From positions 35,961,098 to 36,025,097 of the forward strand of contig CM065297.1 of assembly GCA_032871835.1 (NCBI GenBank): a DNA stretch of 64,000 nt, given 5' to 3'. The notes under the pieces were generated by a model. The model did not search any database. It was not told where the DNA came from and saw only the letters and a program-made list of their open reading frames with translations. Shown here one piece after another: positions 10,619-20,990 of the stretch (position 1 is its first letter; every line of letters starts with the position of its first letter). The translations under genes and the position numbers were made by a program. The stretch comes from Dipteronia dyeriana. Lineage: Eukaryota; Streptophyta; Magnoliopsida; Sapindales; Sapindaceae.

Positions 10619-13482
10619 TGATCGTGCCAAAATTGTTATATATTTTGGCCTTCCTTTCCTTAGCCATTGTCTCGTTTTCAGGTGTTTTGTGTCTCTTATG
10701 AATCGTTATTTGTGTTTTTAGGTGATTAGGTACATTTTGGATAATTGGATAAAAGATATGATTTTTGCACGGATAAAGGTCAAAAAGTTGATGAAGCAGC
10801 ATCAGGGTTGTGCACTGGTCTTGCACGAGTTCCAACTAGTGCATAACCCGTGCACTATGAAGGAAGTAAAAGCCAGGCCACTGCAAGGGTCAACACCCGT
10901 GCACCATTACGCAAGTGTCCGTGCATTCCTCTAAAACCGAGAGCTGGAATTAAAGCTTCAGGGCAATGCATGGGTCAACACCTGCGCACCATCGCGCAAG
11001 TGTCTGCGCAATGCACTTAAACCGAAAGAGGAAAATCAGAGCACCAGGTATTTATATGGGTCATGTGTGGGTCTCAACCAGTGCACAACCCTTACATTTC
11101 TCGAGACAGGTTGCCACATCAGCAGTTTTCAGCCATTTTGAAGGCATCTATAAATTGAATCCATTCTGTTATAAGCGAGACACACACACACATCCTTCAA
11201 CAACAGATTTTCTATCTAAAGATCTAGGAATTCATTTTCATCCAAAAACCCACATCATCCATTTCATCTACTCTACAAAGGAAGGCAAGGAGATCATTTT
11301 GGAGCTTCTAGAAGGGGTATTCATCCATATTCTTTTCCCTTTACCTATGTTCTTGTAAAAGACATGAGTAGCTAATCACTTCCAAGGGAAATGATGTGAC
11401 TCTTAGTTTAATTGTGGGCTTGTAATGAACCTCTAACATTTTTTTATATCAATCTATCAATTTTGGTATATTCATTGCATTAACTGATTTCAATAATGAA
11501 TTGTTCTTGGTTGTTACATTCCTTTCTTTAGCAATTTGTTTGAGAATTTATTCAAGTGTTTTGATTTGGTATACATCTACTTGATCTTAATTAGCTCATT
11601 TGAATGAAAGGGTTAAGAAAGAGCACATCCTCTAGTGAAATCCGGATTTTATAATCTTTCTCTTTTATTCTAATCTTGATTGGGTAATCAAGTCTATACA
11701 TCTAGTTTGCTTGCTCATGATAGGTTAAGCATCGATTCAATACATCTAGGTTGATGACTTTATGAAGAGATTAATCCCTTAATTGGTAGATACTCATTCA
11801 TGGAAAATCAATTGTGAGTTGCCAATGCTATACATCTAGATGGGACACTCATGAGTAGGGATGGAAATTGGACCTGGACCCGTGAGCACCGACCCGAACC
11901 CGAACCCGAACCTTATGGGTCGGGTCTGGGTCCTCATATTCTGGTCACGGGTCGGGTCTTAGTCTAAAATAAAGGACCCGTATCAGGTCTGGGTCCGAGT
12001 TTGGGTCTGTTTAAAATCCCAGATCCGAACTTGAGGACCCGACTAGTCTAGAAGCATGGTATATAAATGCCTAAAATTAATTTGTTCTACACTTTTGTAG
12101 TTCTGCCTCAACTCCAAATCTAAGATTCTCAACCAGATCCAGGTATCTCTCACTATTTCAGAAGGTTTTTTTTTTCCTTGGACCAGAACAACTCAGTTTC
12201 ACTATCAAATTAGATCCTTAAAATGATAAAATTTCTTAAAGGAAAAACATATCTTGCTCTGATAGCAGTTACTGTTTTTACGCTTCTTCTTTTGCTAAAG
12301 CTTGTCAATACCACTATCAGTATCACCTTGAGCACAGAAAAATTCATAGGAAGCAAAAGTAGTGAATTGATGTGTGTAAATGCCATTTGCATCCAAATGT
12401 TCGATATTCAACTGAACAGAGGCATGAACCTTGGAACTGATCAACTTATTTATGGAGCAGTTCCTATGATGGTGTGATGTTTTGTTTGAATAATTTGTAT
12501 GGATTTATTGGATTATATTATTGGCAATTCCTTGAATATTGGTGTGTGATGTTTTGTTTTCAGAATATAATAATGTTGTAAGAATTCAATAGGTAGATCC
12601 TAAAAACCTGTCTCCATTTTCACTTGATTAATTAATATTTTTAGAAAAATAATTGTATAGAGATTCAATAGAGAAATGGAATTGGAATTTGAATTTTTAT
12701 TGTATTAGACTAATGGAGTAAAACATTTCAGACTAGAAACCTATTATAATTGTGATAGCTCCAAAAGAGAGAGAAACACAATTCATAGAATCATATAGTC
12801 TTTGTTGGATATGAATAAGCTGGTCAAATTGTACTTATTAGGAATTTCAAAGGTTTTACAGGTCCATGGGTCTACGGATCCAAACCCGTACCAGTGAAAA
12901 TTCATGGATCCTTAGGGCGGGTCTAGGGATGATTCTAGGTCTGTATAAGACCTGTGGGTCTAGACCCGAACCTGAACCTAAAAATTTTCATGGGTTTGGG
13001 TCTGGGTCTGGGTCAGGGTCAAAATATTTTTTTATAGGTCTTGTTCTAGGTCTATTAGGAACCGACCCGAACCCAACCCACTGCCATCCCTACTCATGAG
13101 TGATAAACAATCAAGTCTATACATCTAGCTTGGTTACCTTTGCCTATTGCTCATTAAAGTATAAGTTCAACTTGCCCATAATTTGCCTAATGAATCAATC
13201 ATTGCCCTACGATCCACATTATTTATATTTATCCATTACGTCTACATTTTTAGTAGTTTAAATTAGTTTAGATTAAATTGTTATTTTGCTTCAATCTTCA
13301 ACCTTTCAATTTACTTTTCTAGCGTTAACCTTAGAGCTTAATATGATCATATAAGCATATCACGATCTATGTGGACGATACCCATATTTGCCACTTTATT
13401 GTTTATAAGCTTTGAGTACAATTTTGGATTATAAATTTTGTTTGACGAATTATTTTATATATATACAAAATGACATTCGTCA
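10619..13482 (+). mobile_element. Athila-B 5' LTR (contains hAT-1)
   Basis: Starts TGATCGTGCCAAAATTG and ends CGTCA three bases before the primer site. It aligns along its length with the 3' copy at 23555-24978. Net length without hAT-1 and one TSD copy is about 1.62 kb. The U3 half carries two diverged ~100-bp units around 10860-11030, each with GGGTCAACACC, a CGCAAGTGT core and a TGCA-rich tail. The string ACATCTAG recurs several times between 11570 and 13130. Confidence 0.85.
11856..13092 (+). mobile_element. hAT-1: non-autonomous hAT element
   Basis: 1237 bp, with terminal inverted repeats TAGGGATGGAAATTGG and (reverse strand) TAGGGATGGCAGTGGG, flanked by an 8-bp duplication CTCATGAG (11848-11855, 13093-13100). 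An 8-bp TSD and TAGGGATGGCA ends are hallmarks of plant hAT elements. Subterminal regions are full of GACCCGAACCC/GGGTCGGGT repeats, as in transposase-binding subterminal arrays. No transposase is encoded. An 84-codon ORF inside (12223-12477) has one hydrophobic stretch but no recognisable domain. The Athila-B 3' LTR has the unoccupied site at about 24783. Confidence 0.93.
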
Positions 13483-13485
13483 AAA

Positions 13486-13503
13486 TGGCGCCGCTGCCGG
13501 GGA
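13486..13503 (+). promoter_or_regulatory. Athila-B primer binding site (tRNA-Asp type)
   Basis: TGGCGCCGCTGCCGGGGA, three bases after the LTR end. This differs by one base from the primer site TGGCGCCGTTGCCGGGGA known for Athila/Calypso elements, complementary to the 3' end of tRNA-Asp. It sets the strand (+) and the lineage of the element. Confidence 0.9.
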
Positions 13504-13666
13504 TCGACGTATATGTTTTTTTTTGTTTGATTAAATTGCTTAAGTAGCTAGATTAGTTTTTGTTTTAGCCGTAGAGTTTATTTATTGTTCTTGTTTCTTT
13601 TACCTTGTTTTTTCTGTTTGTGTAGTCTCAGGTGTATAGATATATTCACAGGAGACGTTCTTTACA

Positions 13667-14920
13667 ATGACCAACGGTACCAATTCAAGACAACACTAGC
13701 TGCATTGGTAGAGTTGCTAGGCATTTTTAGCAGTATCAGTTTGAAGAAGAAATGGATAATGATCAGGAGCCTAATTTGCCAGTAGAGGCGGAAGAGACTC
13801 CTACAAATGACTTGGGTGGTTTTACTATATGGGAGTACACTCTTCCCTTAACTGGAGAGGAGATGCCTACTGCTATAGTTCTAGATGAGGTTACAAGGCT
13901 ATATGAACCAAAGGGCATGCATGTCAATTTTCTTCCATCATTTCAAGGATCACCTTCTGAGGCTTGTTTACAATTTATTAAGTAGTACTGTGATGTTCTG
14001 GAGACCTTTCCTGTTGTGGTTCGCAATACCATGTTGACTAGGGGGCAGTTGCAAATGAGGTGTTTTCAATATTGCTTGAAGGATCGGGCCATGCAATGGT
14101 ATATTGCCTTAGGTCCTGGGACTCTCATAACTTGGCCTCAAGTCTGAAAGGCTTTCTATAACAAGTTTTTCCCAATTGCTTGAGCAAGAGAGTTAAAAGT
14201 TAAGATCGACACCTTTAGCCAAGAGAAAGGAAAGCCATTTCATAGATTCAATGTCTTGTTAGCACATGTCCTCCCACACACATATACAGATAAATTGAAG
14301 GTCACTTCCTTCTGTTAGGGTCTTTCGACTAGTACTCAAGTATTTTAGATAATGTTTTTGGTGGAACAATTGCTAATAAAAAGGCCCTAGAAGCTTACCA
14401 GATCATGGAAAAGTTGGCTCAGAATTCACAACAACTGTCTTCCAACATTTGAAGAGGTGGTAAAATTGGGATTAATGACAATACATGGGTTGTTATTAAG
14501 ATGACTAGGATGGAAAAAGACATGCAATCTATTAAGGACATGTTTTAGAACATGCGTAGGTCGGGAACTCAAGTGAAGCAAGTCGGGAGTTACTCGATGA
14601 GTAGAAATGTTAATTATGAGCATGAGGAGGCTTAAATGTTGGGAGGGTTCCAATGCCAAAGAATTGATCCCTACTAAAATACCTATAATCTGGGATGGAA
14701 GAATCACTTGAACTTCTCATGGAGCAACAACAACCTAAGCTAAGGGCAGGGCTTTAATAAGTACAACAATCAAGGTGGACCAAGTAATCAATGGTAAGGA
14801 GTTCAATCCCAGCCTCCATCAAACTTCATTAATCAACCCATGCAATTTTTTACAAAGACAAAGTCCCTCGAAGATATGATGAAAGAGCTGCTACAAAGCA
14901 AAGCTCTAAAACTACATTGA
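13667..14920 (+). pseudogene. gag: Athila-B gag (decayed)
   Basis: Capsid protein of an Athila-type Ty3/gypsy element. A readable start is ATG 13752 (MDNDQEPNLPVEAEE), although ATG 13667 begins a leader peptide in another frame. The conserved gag core follows: NFLPSFQGSPSEACLQFIK, LKDRAMQWYIALGPGTLITWPQV, KAFYNKFFP, ARELKVKIDTFSQEKGKPFHRFN. Stops at 13983, 14144, 14180 and 14316 lie in one frame, so decay is mainly by point mutation. The C-terminal NTYNLGWKNHLNFSWSNNN (about 14676) and the Gln/Asn-rich tail match the usual Athila gag end. Non-functional. Confidence 0.8.
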
Positions 14921-15234
14921 TTTGATTGATCAAAAAGTGCATGGTCTTTTGCCTCACTCCAAAGAATGGAGACTCAGATGACCCAGATAGCAGGCTACAT
15001 TCTTGAGCAAGAAAAGGGGAAGTCTGTGAATGGGAAAGAACAAGCTAAAACCATAAAAGTAGTGCAAGACAGTGCAGAAGATTCAATGGAAGAAGAAAAA
15101 ATGTTGGAGTCATTTGAAACTAGAGAAAAGGCTAAAGAGAATGAACATATAGATGAAGAAGGCAATATGGGAGTTAGCGAGAGTCTCGTAGAGGAGATTG
15201 TACCATTAAAGTTAGAAAATCCCAAAAGTTTCAT

Positions 15235-15627
15235 CATTCAGGTAGGCATCGAAAGTTCGAACCCGATAGAAAGAATGTTGGAAATGGGGCAAGTATAAAC
15301 ATGATACCCCTTCAAGTGTGTAGGCAATTGAACATTGATACATTGAAGCCTACATCCATTACCTTGAAGATGGTTGATAATTCAATTGCAACTTCGGTGG
15401 GTATAATTGAAGATGTCCAATTAAACGTTCATGGGCTTAAGGTTCCGGTCTATTTTATTGTCTTGGATGTCAAGGAAGATGGTATCATAGATCGATATTA
15501 GAAGCTACTGCTAGGAAGGTCATTTATGGCCACAGCTGGTATGATTGTTAATATGGTTTCAAGAGAATTGTCTTTTAGTTGTGGAAGTAAGACGGTGAAC
15601 TTCATTATGAAAAAACAAAAGGAGTAA
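15235..15627 (+). pseudogene. Athila-B aspartic protease domain, catalytic Asp lost
   Basis: Retropepsin-like domain: GASINMIPLQVCRQLNID, KPTSITLKMVDNSIATSVGI, EDVQLNVHGLKVPVYFIVLD, then LLLGRSFMATAGMIV. This is the standard Athila protease layout. In related proteases the active site reads D-L-G-A-S. Here the frame before GAS reads V-G-N, so the catalytic Asp appears lost. TAG at 15499 interrupts between DRY and KLLLGRSF, and TAA at 15625 ends it, after which the same frame continues into the coiled-coil segment. In an intact Athila, RT would follow. Here it does not. Confidence 0.75.
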
Positions 15628-16500
15628 GAAATAGGCAATCGGTGTCTAGTTTTAGAATCTCCAAGAAAAGGCAAGAAAAAGAGGAAAGATCTTAAACTTG
15701 TCAAGGCATTTGAATTAACCTTAGAACTGGAAGCAGGACATCATGATGGTGTCTTGGAAAGGGAAGCAATTAAAGAAGAAGACAACATTGCCAATGAGGA
15801 AAGTCTGAAAATGAGTTTTAGTATCTTGGAGCAAGAAAAGAAGGGGTTAGAAGATAAAAACAAAGGGCTTAATCAAGAAATCAATTGTCTCAAGTGAGAA
15901 AATGAAAGGTTAAAAAGGAAAGTGCAAAGCCTTTCTGACCTCAACGAGAAATTGGGAAAAAAGTTGAAGAAGGTGGAAGGAGAAAAGAAGGTGGTTGCAC
16001 AAGACTTAAACGTACTCACTAAACTTTCATAAGAATTTAAGGAAGAGTACGAGAGAAATAAAATAAAACTCTTGATAGAACTCGAGAGGAAACCGACTCT
16101 TATAAAGGAAGTGAAGGAGACACTTAGTAGGAAAGAGAAGGCCTTGAAGGTTGCAAGAGTAAGGGAGTGTGCTCAACATGACAAGACTGAAGAGGAGGCT
16201 AAAACACTCTAAGCACAACAAACAAAGGAACCGTAATGAGCAAACCATAGAGGGAGTTTTTCTCATACTCAACTTGTGTGTTTCTTTTGTTTTGATAAAG
16301 GTCACATTAGGGCTCAATGTTCTAAGTTTAAGGATAGCAGGAGGAAGTGTCAAAAGACCCCATAAGTGGTTAAACAAATTTGGGTTAGGAAGATTGGGAA
16401 AATTGCTAACCCAAGAAACTAGGAATCTATGTGTGAGGAGTATAACTGGGTTAGCAAGGATAGCAGGAGGAAGTGTCAAAAGACCAGTATGGCACCCGTG
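15628..16500 (+). pseudogene. Coiled coil plus CCHC zinc knuckle in frame after the protease
   Basis: In the same reading frame as the protease. About 15637-15720 is basic (PRKGKKKRKD). About 15800-16190 is a Lys/Glu/Leu-rich coiled coil (LEQEKKGLEDKNKGLN, ENERLKRKVQSLSDLNEK, KEVKETLSRKEKALK). At 16279-16320 is a knuckle CFFCFDKGHIRAQC (C-x2-C-x4-H-x4-C), followed by VVKQIWVRK. This order (coil, knuckle, VWVRK-like tail) is that of SIRE-type copia gag, not of Athila pol. Stops occur at 15895, 16029 and others. A 29-bp direct repeat (16332 and 16458 starts) duplicates the DSRRKCQK tail. Origin by capture is my inference. Confidence 0.6.
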
Positions 16501-17280
16501 CACTTAAAGGAAGAAAAGTGAGTCAGTATATTGCGGGGGTTGTGCACGGGTGTAGACCCACACAAGACCCGTGCATTCCTCATGCCTTCATGCCTATAAA
16601 GGACATATCACTATTGAGAGTGTGCCCTAACACTTTCAAACGATTTTCTTTGTTTCCCTCTTCTCTTTAAATGTAATATCTATTTCTACAAATAATCCAA
16701 GACCAAAAGAGGTATGTTCAAGCCTTTTGATTCATAATTAAATGCTTGTAACTTGAATTTCACCCTTATTCTCCATCTTGCACATGTGATTCATTCCTTA
16801 TAGCATCATGTCCTATCTAAGACCTACAAGTTCATGCTAAATTTTAAGGGGATAAGTATGAAGGGTTGGGCATTTGTGATTCTTGCTTGCATTTTGCATA
16901 TGTGAACTTTGATGTGATAAAATCAATTATAGGGTTTGAAATTTTTTCAATATGTGAAACTCTTTGATTGTGTGTTAGAACAAAGTTGTTAGGAACTACA
17001 TGTTGGAATATTCAAATGTATTTTTTTCTTAAGAGCATGATCAATGTGCAATTTTGGAGAGATTTCCTTCATATGCTCTATCTACTGAATGGCCAAATGC
17101 ACGGGTCTAGACCCACTCTCAACCTGCACATTGCATGCTTTATTTCTGAAATTTTGTTTCATCTTTGCTTCATGGTTGTCTCTTTCCTGTGTAAATAATT
17201 ATTCTTGCCCTGTAATGAAACTGTTTTAATGTATATGTCATTTTAAACCAAGCACTCGGCTCAAAAAGAAGGTCACAGGA
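16487..17280 (+). other. LTR-like non-coding segment inside Athila-B
   Basis: No coding sequence. It shares word-level similarity with the Athila-B LTR U3: GTGCACGGGT, AGACCC and CCCGTGCATTCCTC at 16540-16582, and CACGGGTCTAGACCC at 17100. A TATA-like CCTATAAAGG lies at 16595. It may be part of another Athila-type LTR or an internal promoter region ahead of the next ORF. No borders or TSD could be placed. Confidence 0.4.
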
Positions 17281-17282
17281 AG

Positions 17283-18326
17283 AAAAGAGCCCAAACCCCC
17301 ACTGTTCCTCAGTGTATTCAGAATGAAGACTTCCTAAGCAGGCTTGATTTATTTAAAAGAATAGTTGTTCTCCCTGAACGAGGGATTAATTTGGATGAAT
17401 TGAGAAACATGACTGTTTTCTTTACTGTTGAGCACAGGGGTTAGGAAACTATTGTCTCCACTCTAGTCAAGTACAGTTGGATGTTGGTGGTAAAATTTTA
17501 TGCAAGTATGGTGCCAGATTACTATCAACAACACTTTACAGTGGTGGTAAGAGGTGTTGAGGTGAGTTTGAGCATTGACGACATTCTGGACTATTACAAA
17601 GCTTGGCTTCTAGAAGTTCAAGAGAGTTTGCTTAGAATGTGATATGGTGTTACTTGGAACGGTATTTTCATCATACAGAATGTTGAATTTGCAAACTCAT
17701 TTGTAATTCAGCATATGGAGTTTATGGTCACTCCGAACTTCCATATCAAGCACAATAATTTAGATATTAAGCTACACATGTGGGACATATTCATATCGCA
17801 TTTGATTAGGCATGGGTTATATAGGACCACAGTACCATTTGAGGTGGCAACCATCCTTCATTGCTTCAAAAACAATGAGCTAATTAATATGGGATCCATT
17901 ATCAGATGGGAAATAGCACAGCTTGGACGAATGAGGGTAGAAAGATAGCCACTCATTTTCCCTTGTCTCATTACAGATTTATACAGGAGAGCAGAAGTTG
18001 AAATGATAGGGGAGCATTTGGAATAACCGCCAGAAAATATTGGAATAGCCACTTGGACCAGTCTAATAGTGAAAAGAGACCTCACTAGTGATAGGAGGAG
18101 GACAGGGAAGAAGAAGAGTAGCATAAGAGAAGAGTCAATCAGGACATACCAGGAAGAGCCAAAAGACATGGATTTTGAACAAGAGGAGCAGAATTCAGGG
18201 GTAGGTTACTAGAATGCAATGCCATGGCAGACTTTAATTTCTAAGATGGAAGGCCTAGAAAAATCCATGGATACAATGAACTTGAATATGGAAGATCTAT
18301 GGTCCAATATTACGAGTTTAAGGAAG
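17283..18326 (+). pseudogene. Putative plant transposon protein domain ORF (part 1)
   Basis: One frame with a few stops (about 17443, 17640, 17946). It contains DLFKRIVVLPERGINLDEL, VKFYASMVPDYYQQHF, VVRGVEVSLSIDDI, then MWDIFISHLIRHGLYRTTVPF, CFKNNELINMGSIIRWEIA and PLIFPCLITDLYRRAEVE. This is the pattern of the domain annotated as putative plant transposon protein (PF20167, from memory), common in Athila-type elements and of unknown function. The C-terminus is acidic with a short coil (ISKMEGLEKSMDTMNLNMEDL). The ORF is interrupted at 18331 by a solo LTR and continues at 20832 as KVIPYERRNKRP. Confidence 0.65.
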
Positions 18327-18331
18327 GAGCT

Positions 18332-20826
18332 TGAAAATACAAACACGGTTAAATGCTCAAGACTAACCTAGAGAGGGGGGTGAATAGGTTAGACACCTTT
18401 GTCAACTCCCTTAGAAACAAACAAAAGTTTCTCCCTCTAGATTGCTTGCATCACAATATATATATATATATCAATTAAAGACACTTAATCAATATATAAA
18501 ACAAGTAAAGTGTGATACAAACAAGTAATCATAACACATACACAATCTATATTATATAAAGGAAGCCAACTTACAAATAAAGTTTTATCCATAGTATTCA
18601 AATAACAAATGCAAATATAAGAGAGATAAGGATAGAAAAAGTTGACACAAGATATAACATGGTAAACCTCCGAAGCGGAAACATCCATGGGTTAGCAACC
18701 ACCGGCAAACAAAATCCACTAGTAAATAAGACTAGTACAATCTCTCAAGTAACCCCTTCACCTAGAAACTACCCTCCTATCCTACTCATGAAGATGTCGC
18801 CCTCTTGCTCAACAATCTGAGGCCTCATACTTCTTGTCTAGACTCCCTCGCTCACCCTTCCGGATCCTCACGACCCTAGGCAAGACTTCCTTGCTTGACA
18901 ATCTGAGGTCTCCTACCTCTTGTCAAGACTTCCTTGCTCAACAACATAGGTCTCACACCTATTGTCGAGACTTCCTTCTCACAAAGCATCTAGGTGATCG
19001 TGAATACAAAACGCAAACAAGTACGTAACATAGAATGTTATGATCAACACATCCTATGGAAAATACTAGACATGAGCATGAATGCACAAAATAAATGTAG
19101 TCTAATCAATCATGCATGTTTAATCCATCTAAATCATGTAAGATATGTTCAACATTAATTACAACCTAGATACATGCATAGATCTAAAACTTGAATCACA
19201 AGATATGTTCAATTAACACATAATCATGTTTAAATCTCATAAACCAAAAACATGCTAAAATCATGTGACAAAGTCATTTAGATTAAAGCTAAAGTTCTAG
19301 AGCATATTTCCTATTCATAGATTCAACAAAGCACATGAATAACTCAAAAGAACACAAGCACATGTATCATTGTGAGATTTCGGCCAAAGAGAGCCTAATA
19401 CATGTGAGTAACTATTTTTCACAAAATAAATCAATCAAAGATCATTAAATAGTCCTAGAAACAAAGCTAGCACAATACAATCCCAAACATGTGAAAACAT
19501 AGGCAAAATCAAAACCTAACTCAACATGTGAGATTACAATTGAAACTCAATCTAGCTTTAAATGAGTTCAAAACTCAAATCAAAACAATCACAAGACACA
19601 TATATATGTTGAAGAAGAAAACTCAAGGCAATTGACCAAGTTTTAAAAGAAAACTTTGAGAGAAAATCAATACCTTAGTTGATTTGGTACAGTCCCATTT
19701 TTATGAGATTAGACTAAAAAAACAGCATTAAAACTAACTCAAACCTTCAGATAAAATATGACGGATGAATAGAAAAACACTCTCATCTTTGAATCACTCA
19801 AATCAGAGTTCAAACGAAGAAGTTATGGTGTTTGGAAGGTGAGAAAATTTGGAGAGAAAAATTCTGCACTCAAATTTTAAATCTCTTCTTAGAATGAAAT
19901 GTGAGAGGAAAGGCATATATAAAGGAGAGGGAAAATGAGCATATGAAATGACCAAAAGGGACAAGAAGAAGCCAAGCTTGCTTGCTGCCCGAGATGGCAC
20001 GTGGTAATCTCGGGGCAGCAAGCCTTTTGCCCAGAGATGGCCACGTGCCATCTCGGGAAAGAAGAGCTTTGCTGTCTTCTTTTTCCCTTGACCTTCCTTT
20101 GCGTTCTTCGACCGTTCTCCGGCCTCCAAACTCGAAATTCGATTCCGTTTATGGATTAAAAACCATAACTCTCTCATGGACATGGACATATAAGATACTT
20201 AACCCATAAAATAATAATTTGACTCGATTTAAAAAGACGAAGACAATGTATGCAACATGAGTTGAAAGTGTAGTATATTTTGACTTAGAACTTTAATCAC
20301 TAGTATGACTAACCGAAATGACCGAAACTCAATCAAAAATGATTTAAGACTAAATTCAAGTTCAATATCCATGTTATAGAAACATATACGCATACAAACA
20401 CAATTCACACTAAAATGCAAACTACATAGAGATAGTCTCCAATCATGCATTTTCCAAAACATGTTTTCATACCAATGCATGAGCATTTATCTTCAAGTGT
20501 GTGAATGTGTAATACATGGAGCACAACGATGCAGGGACACATATGAATGAATTGTATATGTGCACCTATAATGGTGCACAACGATGTAGGGACACAAATG
20601 TATGAATTGTGTGTGTGTGCCTAAGCCTTGTAAGAGAAAGATAAGGTCTTAGTATACCTTTGTAGAACCATATTGCATCCTTTCTCTTTGAAGACTTTGA
20701 ACTTACTTTGACTAGTTGTTCCTTCTCCTTGGAAGCTTGAATCATCATGAATCTAAATAACTAAATCATTACAAGTAAACATCATTTTGATATGGAATTA
20801 ATGCCAACACAATCTAAAACCTAACA
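18332..20826 (-). mobile_element. SIRE-like solo LTR 1
   Basis: 2495 bp, starting TGAAAATACAAACACGG and ending CCTAACA on the plus strand, flanked by target duplication GAGCT (18327-18331, 20827-20831). It is homologous to the LTRs at 25159-28575 and 49920-52401: CTAGAGAGGGGGGTGAATAGG near the left end, the CGGAAACATCCATGGGTTAGC block, repeated TTGCTCAACAAT/GACTTCCTTGC units, and AATCTAAAACCTAACA at the right. Orientation (-) follows from SIRE-3, where the primer site fixes it. A ~55-bp unit (CACAACGATG.AGGGACACA) is repeated at 20522-20625. It disrupts the Athila-B ORF. Confidence 0.88.
19988..20057. repeat. Perfect 17-bp inverted repeat with G-box cores
   Basis: CCCGAGATGGCACGTGG (19988-20004) and its exact reverse complement CCACGTGCCATCTCGGG (20041-20057), separated by 36 bp. 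Each arm contains CACGTG. A second, overlapping pair, CTTGCTGCCCGAGAT (19981-19995) and ATCTCGGGGCAGCAAG (20007-20022), could pair instead. The region is therefore able to fold into alternative hairpins. In the two other LTRs of the family the arms are much degraded. Confidence 0.85.
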
Positions 20827-20831
20827 GAGCT

Positions 20832-20990
20832 GAAGGTCATTCCCTATGAGAGACGTAACAAGAGACCCACTTATTCAGTCTTTCCTGTTAGAGGACCAGT
20901 CATTGATCCATATGCTGCAAAGCTAAAAGCGACATAGTAGATATCACGACAGGAGGCTAAAGAAAGAACTAGAGCATAGGGAGATTCAAA
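20832..20990 (+). pseudogene. Putative plant transposon protein ORF (part 2)
   Basis: Continuation after the solo LTR: KVIPYERRNKRPTYSVFPVRGPVIDPYAAKLKAT, then two stops at about 20937-20942 and basic residues. Removing the LTR and one GAGCT copy rejoins LRKEL to KVIPYERR in frame, which supports both the insertion call and the earlier integrity of the ORF. Confidence 0.6.

Noticed and set aside
12223..12477. 84-codon ORF with a hydrophobic segment as a small membrane protein gene
   Set aside because: It lies in a non-autonomous hAT element, has no known domain and a similar-size ORF on the opposite strand.
13486..13503. A tRNA gene fragment
   Set aside because: Only the 18-base primer complement is present directly after an LTR. 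No tRNA body.
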